Below, one piece after another: positions 51,464 through 61,700 of a stretch of 64,000 nucleotides of DNA; position 1 is the stretch's first letter, and each line of letters opens with the position of its first letter. The DNA is taken from positions 486,001-550,000 of the forward strand of contig CAJNDS010001924.1 in assembly GCA_905221605.1 (NCBI GenBank), read 5' to 3'. Source of the stretch: Symbiodinium natans (lineage: Eukaryota > Sar > Dinophyceae > Suessiales > Symbiodiniaceae). The translations under genes and the position numbers were made by a program. Below the pieces are notes generated by a model. It was not told the origin of the DNA, ran no database searches, and worked only from the letters and a program-made list of their open reading frames with translations.

Positions 51464-51600
51464 CTGCAGAAACAAGTAGGCTTTGGGGGTTCTTAGGAGA
51501 GGGTTGAGGGCGTTTTTGGGTTTTAAAGAGCAATAACCCACAGAAACAAGTAGGTTTGGGGGTTTTTGAGGGGAGGCTTGAGGGCTTTTTTTAGATTCTG
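51464..51600. repeat. Tandem duplication, about 70 bp
   Basis: Two copies of a unit containing CAGAAACAAGTAGG, TTTGGGGGTT, and GAGGGC(G/T)TTTTT. Confidence 0.8.
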
Positions 51601-52064
51601 CGGCCAGAATCATCTTGTAAAGCCTGGGTGGCTTAGTTGGATTGCTTAGAGTCCGCTGCTGCTTTCTGCTGGGACCCTGGCTGTAAATCCCTAAACCCTA
51701 AACCCTTAACCCTAAACCTTAAACCCTAAACCCTAAACGGGTTCCTAGGGCCGGGTGAGTACGTAGGTTCCACCGTCCCCCCCCCCCCCCCCAGCAGGTA
51801 TCGTTCTAAATCCATCCCACGACCTCAAACTTGGCTTCAGAGGTTTAGGGCGTTTAGGGTTTCCAAAGGAGGGGGGGGATGTCCCAAGGGTCCCTAATAT
51901 CCCTAATATTTTTTAGGTACCTACCCGTCCATGAACCCCCCCCCCCCCCCCGCCTTCCCTAAGCCCTGAACCCTAAACCCCAAACACCAAGCCCCAAACC
52001 CTAAACCCTAAACCCCAATCCCTAAACCCCAAACCCTAAACCCTAAACCCTAAACCCTACAAAG

Positions 52065-52130
52065 GTGCTATGGCCCATTTACTGGCTTGGATGGCGCGCT
52101 CCACTCGCTGGGTTTTCTGTGCAAGGCCTG
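52065..52130 (+). CDS. Candidate exon, gene D, next to the retrotransposon
   Basis: After CCCTACAAAG; reads CYGPFTGLDGALHSLGFLCK or, in another frame, VLWPIYWLGWRAPLAGF; GC donor (GCCTGC) in the first. Frame unresolved. The retrotransposon lies about 150 bases downstream, so it interrupts either an intron or the 3' flank of this gene. Confidence 0.35.
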
Positions 52131-52280
52131 CGGGATCCTGAACCATTGCACATGGAACACGGAAGGGTTTCGGGGCTGTTAGGGTCCCTAATCCCCAAAC
52201 CCTAAACCCTAAACCCTAAACCCTAAACCCTAAACCCTAAACCCTAAACCCTAAACCCAAAAAACCCTAAAAACCCTAAA

Positions 52281-52730
52281 AACCCCTTGGTCCTCGTGAG
52301 GACCAGGGGCGGAGGGCGCAGGAGCGGCCATCGAAAAGAGGGATCTAAGGGAAACCAGGACTACACCCAGAAAGCCCCAGCTTCAACCAAACCCTCAAGA
52401 CGGAAAAAACCCTGGACGGGGACCACCGGGCTAGGGGGGGTCCGGAAGAGGCTAGACCAGCCTAAGCTAGAGGAACCACCCGGGAAACACACCCCAAAAC
52501 CCTCACACCCCAATCCAGGCACGCACTTTTTCATGCTTGAGCCAAAATCCAGTCGCAATGCTTACATATGCGGAGCTCTGCTCTCGCCTGTGCCGAAGCA
52601 ATGCTTACATATGCTGAACGTCCTGCACACCTGTGCTGTAGCAATGCTTACATATGCAGAACATCCTGCACACAAAGGCATGGTGCCCTTCTCCACTTCA
52701 GCCTTCTCAGAGGCTTCCCTTATCCCAACA
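52281..52730 (-). repeat. 3' LTR
   Basis: On the minus strand it starts TGTTGGGATAAGG and ends near CCAAGGGGTT, which is not the usual CA end. It contains three GCAATGCTTACATATGC repeats about 41 bases apart (near 52557, 52599 and 52640) that might hold regulatory signals. Confidence 0.95.
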
Positions 52731-52740
52731 CTCCTCCTTG
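52731..52740 (-). other. Polypurine tract
   Basis: CAAGGAGGAG directly abuts the TG of the 3' LTR, the expected plus-strand priming site. It lies 20 bases after the polyprotein stop. Confidence 0.85.
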
Positions 52741-52759
52741 GGCTGTTCTCAGCACAGAT

Positions 52760-55700
52760 TCAGCCCACCAGCTCATACAGAGATTTTCGACCGTCGCAGT
52801 AGGCACACATGCCCTTTGCATCGATGTTCGTGTAGGCGCTCTTCAGGCCTTGACAATCTCCGTAAAGGTGGACGTGATCTCCCCGCTGAGATGCAAAGAA
52901 GGGGCCCCGAAACTTCACATAAGCTTCACGAGGGGTCTGAGTGTTGGCATCTCGTGTCCTTCGCCGCGTCTGACGTACAGGAGGTGGCGGTTCTTCCCAA
53001 GAAGAGGCCGACCTATCCAGCGAGGGAACCGGACCGCGCCCTTCTGGAGCGGATGCAGGGCTGTGCCTTGGAGCTAGCTCAGGTGTCATAGGGCCATTCT
53101 GTCCCAAACCATACGAACCCAGCTCCTGCTGCACAGCCTGTTGCAGTCGCCGTAGCCGCCGAGCATTCCTTGCCTCCGAGACTGAACAATCCCTCTTCAG
53201 AGCGTACCACTCGAACAGCCACTTGATCGCCTCCCATGCACCAATCGCAGCCACCAAGCTGACAAAAACCAGCGCATAAAACTCCCAAGCAACACTGATT
53301 TGTATCCCTCCAACATCCTCAGCAGGAACATTCGAACTTCGCTTTGTCGAGGCTCCACGAGTACCCTGAACCAACCAACCCAAAAGCAACACCAATCTAG
53401 CTATCACCCCAACCACCCCCGGTGTTGTAGTGTGTGCCGTTGCTGCAGTGCTGCCTGTTGCTGGTCCCGGCTGCTGCTCTCTTGGCGAAGTTGTTCCCAA
53501 TCCCCACATACGGCAAAGCTCCAGGAGTCTTGGCTTCGAGAAGGCCTTTGTACCTAAGTCTCCTAATTGAGAAACACCAGGGATATGTCGAAGGGTAATC
53601 TCCTTGAGACGCACCGCCTCACGAAGATGAAAGGCACGAACTCGTAGGTGACGAGTTTTCCAAGTTCCAGCTGCCTCGGAACACAGTCCTACAGCAGCCT
53701 GATTGTCGACGTAAAGTCCCAGGCGAGGAGGGTCCGGCCTGATTTCGGAGGTAAAAGATGAGAGTCCATAGACCATCTGGATGGCATTGACAGCCTCTAT
53801 GAGCTCTGCCTCGGCAACAGACAGAGAAACCAGTGGTTGTCTCCCACATCGCCAAGATATGGGGCACCCCAGATAGCAAGCCAGCGAGCAACCGATGCTC
53901 CGCCCCCCTTGGGGGGCGAAGCTGGCATCACTGTAACCCTCCACATCATGGTTGTGGGTTGTCGGCTCGTAGAACAAGAACCAATCGGCCGTCGCCTTCA
54001 AGTAGCCCAAGGTTCTCATGCCGATGCGCTCCACAGTCTCAGGGTCCCTCACGCACAGACTGCTCATGGTGGCAACTGTGTGTATCAAGTCTGGCCGGCC
54101 CTTTGTTGAAAGCCAGAGAAGTTCGCCAGTGATTTTCTGAGCACGCCTCAAGGTCTGCTCGTCGTACTGCTTCTCATCAAAGTTCACCTCCCCCAGCAGC
54201 CATGACTGAGGACATGGCGTCCCGTGACCATGCCCCTGAACATCATAGTGTCGAAGTACCTCAGATATGTAGCCAGTCTGCCCGATCTTGAAGCCGTTGA
54301 GCGTCTCGTAGATCTCTAGCCCCAGGAAACGAACTGGCTGTTCCATGGATGCCCATGTCAAATCCGAGGCCTTCCATTCTTGTGTGATCCACCCATGAGT
54401 AGCCGCAACGACCTCCTCCTCACCCAGATACAAGATGTCGTCAACATAAACGTTGACGAATGCCCGAACTTCTTCCTGCATCGTTCCATCTGGGCCAGGC
54501 GTCATGACCACCACACTCCAAACATTCTCATCCGCCCTGTGCTGTCTGAGGAAGGCATCCAGCTCTCCCACCTTGAATCGAGCTCGCCTCAGTCTGTTGT
54601 CCCGGAAGGTACTCCACAGCTTCGGAGAGCGACTAAAGCCATAAAGAGCTCGGTCCACCCGAAATAAGCACTTCGCAAACGGTATTTCCGCCGCCTGGAA
54701 CACCTTGGGAGGGTAAAGGCAATGCACCACCTCGCCATCGTCCATCGGGGCCAAGATGAAGGCATTCCTGATGTCTGTTCCTGCTGCCTTCCAGGGACGT
54801 GATCCACCTCGTTTGTGTGCGGCATGAACAATCATCGCCCTCAAGGACTCCCCTTGACATCCCCCTGCATAGCTGTCTTCCTTCTGACTCCTTCCCTCGA
54901 AGCTGCCACATATGACAAGACGAGCCTTTCTTTTGAAGAATGAAGGCGACCCCTTCACCAACTCTCTTCCAGGATCATCAAGCAGCTCAGGATTGTCTGG
55001 AGGTTTTGCCGTGAAGACTCCTTTAGCCGGAAGTATAGATAACACTCCCGCCCTCTCAAGACGACGATGCTCCTCCTCCGTGAGGGGAACCAAGGCTCCC
55101 GCATCCAGCAGAGCCTTCATCTCCTTTCCAATGGCCTCCTTCCACCGCGGAAGGAATTGCTTCACCTCGTCAAGCTGTACAGTGTATACGACCTGAAGAG
55201 GACCTTCAAGGTTCTCCAAGACAGGCTCGACACCATGTTTCCCGTCATCATCCTCCACAAAGCGACATAGCCGGAACCAATCCCCAACCGAGTAGGTCTT
55301 GTAAACCTTCTGCGACTCCCTTTGCTCCAAAGCCCTTTCAGCTTCCAACGTCGCCTGGTTCACACCCTCAAACAGTTCTTGATAGTCCTCCGGCACACAT
55401 CGTCGTAAGTTGTGTTCCTCATCTAGCACACAGCGAGACCAATAGCGGCCATCCATCTCACCCTCTTGGTCCTCCACCAACCACTGGGACTCATCCATAT
55501 CGTCACCAGCGTCTTCACCTCCAGCGGACTCCATCCAACCTTCAGTGGTTTCATTATCCGGAACAGCGTCAGTAGTTGTCGACACTGGTTCCACCAATCT
55601 GCTCATGCAAAAGACGTTGCCATCCTCGCCACCCTCGTCGGCCCTAAAGACTCGCACCACAGGCGGTGTTTTTCCAACCACGCGTCGTTCAGGATGCCAG

Positions 55701-58700
55701 TCATCACCTTCATCTTCGTACGGAGGTAGTTCGGGTAGGCGACGGACATTTGTTGTGTACCAAACATTGCCCTGCACGGTGCGAACAACATGACCATGGG
55801 AGACTGTCTCAACAGGCCCCAAATAAGACCCCTGGATCCACTTGTCCTCGAAGTCAGTGCCCCCTTGGCCATACCTCTTCCTCTTGATGAACACCTGTGA
55901 TCCGAAAGGAGCGACGCTAGGATTGCCCCTTCCAAAGGCCTGAGCAGCGTGTTGTTGGCAAATCGTTGATGCCGCCCTTGACCACCACGATCTCACTACG
56001 GCATCTCCAAGCTTGCTGTAGGCTTTGGCCTGTCCAAGCAAAGTTCGCACCCGGCCCTTGATGAAACCAACAGCCCGCTCCGCCGCCCCATTTTGTGACG
56101 GATCATCGCCTTGAGTCTTCGTGACTATGATGTCCCTCGCCGCTGCCCACATGTCCATACCCTCGTTCATGAACTCCCTTGCTCGGTCGCAATGTACTCG
56201 TAAGACTGGCAGGCCCCGTTGTCTTAGAGACAGGTACATCTCCTGCAAGGCCTTGAGTGTTTCCGCCTTCTTCCTGGTCTTCAAGGGTCGACAAAGATAG
56301 GCAGACTCGAACTCGAAGGGCTCAGACATACGCTCCAGGGCCTTGATCTCCTCCTGTTTCGGATCATCTTCCTCACGAATAGCAGCAGGATCAGGGCCAA
56401 GCTCCTCCGAGACCCCTACAGGCGCACCTTCAGTAGCAGGAACCTCTGATACGACATCCTCGCCCTCCATCCCAGGCAACCAATCACCCTCGTCATCCGG
56501 TTTGTCCACGTCCCCAGGCTGCACACCAGACTGCTCAGGGTCCCCTGTTTCTGGGATCTTAGGAAAGCGGAAACACCCGACTAGCAGGTAGCGCGCTCCA
56601 TCAGTGCCCGTCGCCCTAAACGGACCAGCAGTGTCAATGCTCAGGACATACGCTGAAGGATGAGCGACTCTCCTATGTGGCTTGCCCGTCGCCCTTTGGA
56701 TGCACTCCCGGCAATCCTTCCTGTATGGCAAATGGTCCCGTCTCAGGTGAATGCGCCATTCCTCCAAGCTGAATTTAGCGAGCTTCCCTTCACCTTCTTC
56801 ACCATCTCGCCTTCCCAGCCTTCGAACCATACTGGTCAAAGCATGTTCTCGCGTAGCAAAACCGGGCCAAGCACATAGAGCATCACAGACAGAACTTATC
56901 ATCCCCGTTGGCCATCGACTTGTTCTTGTACCGGCCTTCAGACCATGACCATCCTCACCCTCCAAAGACCAGAGATTGAGGTTCGTACCCAAAGTCGTAG
57001 GTCCCAAGTTTTCCAAATCACACTTGACCTCATCCATGGTGTACATCCTCGCGAAGGTTTTCCACATGGTCGTTCCAAACAGGTCGTAGCATGGCACCCG
57101 TCCATTGGCCTCCTCCTCATCCTCACTTTCCAGCTCCTCCTGAGCCTCACGAACCTGGTCCCTTCCATGTAGCGCTGGGCCCTCATCCCATTCCAAGGTT
57201 GAGCGTATCGGAAAACCCAAGCATCGAAGTTTCCCGACCTTTTCATCCGGCAACTTGTCGAGGCCGAGAGGTGTGTAGGCCGCCACGAGAAGCTCCTTCT
57301 GAGTTTGATCCTTCCCCACATACGCATGGTGTTGTTTTGGATTGAACCTCGTCATCCTTCCAGAGATCTCAACCAAACAGCCCTTTAATTGTTCAAAGCC
57401 AGAGAATGGACAGGACCTTTCGACACATCTCCCTCCACCACCAAATTTCTGTCCATCCAGGTCCCCTTCAAGCCACAGACCGGAGGAAACCTCGCGGCCA
57501 GGATCATCATCGCCCAACCCATTCTGTCCATCCAGGTCCCCTTCAAGCCACAGACCGGAGGAAACCTCGCGGCCAGGATCATCATCGCCCAACCCAATCA
57601 AGTAGTTGTTACTATCACGAGCGTTCCGGACATCTCGATGTCGAGGCACTTCATTCGTCTCCATGACCAACAAAGCCGACCAAGAGCAATCCTCATGCAG
57701 CTGCGTTTCCACATTCCACCGCATAAACATGTTCAGGTACTTCGTCAACCACGGTCTCTGGAGTGCCTCTGTAGTAACCCCCCGATTGCCGCCATGAGCA
57801 TATGCGCCAAGCACCACAGATCCTTCTTGTTCGCCTCGGGATGAGGCTCGCAAGTTCTTCTTGAAGTTCATCTCTTCCAACAACATGCGGCACTCACGAT
57901 GCGAAAACTTGCCCAGGTCGAACCATTCCTTAGCCAGCCTCTCTTGCTCCTCAAGGTCACTCTCCTTGTTGTCGCCTTGCTCTAGTCCAGGAACCTTCCT
58001 CGATTCAACTCTCGGATGTTCCAGCAACCAACCAACTCCAGGACCCGGGGTTTCTAAAGATCCCTCTCTCCAAAGGATCCTCCTACCCTCAGAAGCTACT
58101 GACCAAAGGATCATCGCCCTGGCAACCAGCTGAACTTCCCGAACATGTTGCGAGGACAGCATCGTCTCATTTCCTGTAAAGGGAAAGGTTCTTCGAGGCG
58201 GTCCCCCAAATAGAGCCTTAATTTTGCCCCGAGCAGCTCCCCACAAAAGCAGCTTGAAGATGCCATCCTTCTTTAACATGTCGAAGTGACTGCTAAGGTT
58301 CAGGTCCACCTCCACCAGAACATCATCACGATGCAGACTGGCCTTCCATTCGCTTGAAGAAGCCAGCCCCTTCTTCCTTTTGTCTCCCGAGAAGAGATGC
58401 ACCAGCCAGTTGTTGCTAAGGAACATACTCCTTCGTTTCCTTCTACTCCACGGCATGCCCTTCAAGAGCCTCCAGCCCTCTTTGTTCGTCACCGGGAACT
58501 CCTCAGGGATGGTCGCGAAAGCCTCCGGGGTCACCCCCTGCAAATAGGGCACCTTCTGGATGAAGCCACAGAAACTCGTTCGAGCCCCAGTTTCCACCAG
58601 ATCCATGAGGTGCTGTTCCCAACCGCGATCTCCACAGCCCGAGAGCTCAATCTCCTTGAGCTGCCTCTCCATATCCTCCAAGGTCTTCGTGAACTCGCCA

Positions 58701-61700
58701 ACCCGTTTTTCCTCCAATTCCTTGATGAGCTGTAGCGCGCTCACCTCGGTCAGCTCTGGGCAGAAATGGTTGACTTTCACTCGCAACTTGCCATGGATCG
58801 GGTGTCGAACTTCAAGCCTTGTCGGAGACCATCGTACCGTGCATCCAAGCAACTGCACCAACTGTCCCATAGGTAGTATCGTTCCACCACCCGAAGGGTT
58901 CGTAGAAGGCGAAGACAACAGGGTTCCACCAGCGTTCTGCGAAAGGACAACGTGATCATCATTGGCCAAGGCAACCTTCACCAACTTTCCTTGTTCCACC
59001 TCACGATCGTCAACAGCAACCCGAAAGGCATGGCTCGCTCCCGAATCCAACAGGGCCATCTTCTCCTCGGAATCCTTCTCAACCGCCTCTGGCTCAGTCT
59101 GCAGCAACCGTTCATACACATCCATTTTCACACGGAAGTCTTCATTGCCAACCCTCTCCGGAAGCACCACCAGCATTCGCAGTCGCCGCAAATCCTCCAA
59201 CTGTCTCTGTATAACCCCCAAAGGATCCGAGGGCGCCGAAGAAGCCGAACCTGTGCCAGAGCCCTGAGCCTGAGTGGAAGTCAAGGCCTTCAGCATCTTG
59301 TTTGTTTCGGACAACATCGCCGCCACCTGCTCCGTGTCGATCTTGTTTGAGGTTGAAGGAGTAAGGCTTGAAGGCTGCTCACGAGTAGCATCTCCAGCCG
59401 GCACCGACGGACCTGACGAAAGCGAAGGACCTTCCGAGGAAGCTGCCCCTGTTGTAGGAGTAGCTGCTGCAGCCTGCTGTTTGGCCAACCTCGGCTTTGG
59501 GGCCGGTTTGTCAGTAGGACTCACCTTCTTCGTAGGACAATCCCTTGCCCTGTGCTTCGTCGAACCACAAAGGAGGCACCGTTCGGCTCGCTGAAGACCC
59601 TCCCACGAATGCCTGAAACTGCAGTTCTTTCCATTTCTGCAACCATCATCAGTAGTGAACCATGAACACGGCTTTGTCGGATTCGTAGGCGGTGGAGAGG
59701 CCTTGGCCTTTGGCCTCTGAGTGGTATTTCCGGCATCTGAGGGCTGTTGCTGCATGCCCTTCAGTTTGGGTCCGGGAGCCTCCGATGCCTGTGACGGTGT
59801 AGCCTTTCTCCCAGTAGCCCCAAGCTGCTCACATTCTGCAAGGAGATGTTGGAAGTACTTCAACACATTCTCCGAGGTGGGTCTGGTGTCAATCTGAAGC
59901 TCCGCCTTCGCCAAGGACACCTTAAAGCGAAAGTCTTGATTTGTCTCCGCCACCTTCTTCGTTAAGACCCCCAAAGACTTCACCTGGACGGACTCATCTG
60001 GCAAGGAAACACCAAGATCCAAAGCTCGCTGGTACAGGCGATACCATCTCCGTAATGCAACCACTGCATCCGTCGCTGTTCCTGGAGATTCACTCACCTC
60101 CAACTGTTTCAGAAGTTGTGCCCGGTCCTGAGCGCCCCCAGGCTGGTACACAGCCATCAGCCTGAACAGTATCTGATGAGTCCCCTGCACACGATAGGCC
60201 ACTAGCTCATCTCGGACACCTGTCGGAAGCGCTGCTAGAAGTAAGGCTGCCACCTTTTTCGCAAGCTTCTGGTACTTGCCGTCCTGAAGCTCCTCTGATA
60301 GCCTTGCTTTCACCCCAAGCCGCTTGATCGGCGAAAGCGCCTGATACTCCTGGTATGCTTCCAAGGCCGAACCCATGACTTGTTTCCACCACTCGCCAGC
60401 GCTTGCCGCCATAGCAGACACTTGTTGCTCCACAAGATACAGCCAGTCCTGGAAGTCTATGGCACCAGATTCCGGAGTGTAGTCAGGCAACATCGGAAAA
60501 TTCGGCGACGCCTTATCCACATCCAACCCGTCTCCCTTCTTCAGCAACATCTGTTGCAGCTGCCCGATACCTGTAAGCACAATGTCCATCGGAGAAGGGC
60601 TTGACGGAGCTGCAGGCGCCACATCGCCTGGTTGTTGCTCGCTTCCTGGAGCAACGGGAGGACTGAGACCAGGAGGAGCTTCACAAGGCGCACCAAGGGT
60701 TGCAACTCCCTCAGGTCTCTTCAGCGGCTCATAATCTCCCCTTATCCCTAGCTCAGGCTCCAAGCGAGCCCTGAAGGCTCGGTCAAACGGCGGGACACCA
60801 CAGACATCCCCTCCAGACAACCTCTCACCCACAACTCCTCTACCACCACTTGGCGACGGACTCGCTGAGGCAGATCGCTTGGCACCATAACCACGAGCAT
60901 ACACATTCCTTGGCCTGTTCCCAAGCTCGCCATGTCCTCCTGCACTTCTTGACCTGGCACCAGCTTCGCCCCTCTGTGCACGAGGACCATCATGGGCCCG
61001 AGACATCGACGGAACTGGTTGACGACCTTCCCGAAGAGCTCCCCGAACCCCAGAAGTCACACTTGTTGCTGCAAAGACCCGATCACCATGAGGTACACCA
61101 CGATCCTCAGGAAGTGCATGAGATGCTGGGTAGGCCCGATCTCCATGAGGTACACCACGATCCTCACGAGGTGCATGAGCGAAAGAGGCCCGATCTCCAT
61201 GAGGTACACCACGATCCTCACGAAGTGCATGAGATGCTGGGTAGGCCCGATCTCCATGAGGTACACCACGATCCTCACGAAGTGCATGAGATGCTGAGGA
61301 GGCCCGATCTCCATGAGGTACACCACGATCCTCACGAAGTGCATGTGTTGCGAAAGAGGCCCGATCTCCATGAGGTACGCCACGATCCTCATGAAGCACT
61401 TGAGTTGCGAAAGAGGCCCGATCTCCATGAGGTACGCCACGATCCTCATGAAGCACTTGAGTTGCGAAAGAGGCCCGATCTCCATGAGGTACACCACGAT
61501 CCTCATGAAGCACTTGCGATGCTGAGTAGGCCCGATCTCCATGAGGTACACCACGATCCTCATGAAGCACTTGCGATGCTGAGTAGGCCCGATCTCCATG
61601 AGGTACACCACGATCCTCAGGAAGCTCAGACTGCTCCCTCATCTGCCGCTGCGCCTCATTCCATAGAGCCCCACCCCGGCCTTGTCCTTTCACATCGCCA

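Noticed and set aside
52795-53420. Retroviral-type envelope gene in the retrotransposon
   Set aside because: The extension has membrane helices but no signal peptide, no cleavage motif and no large ectodomain, and it is fused in frame to Pol.
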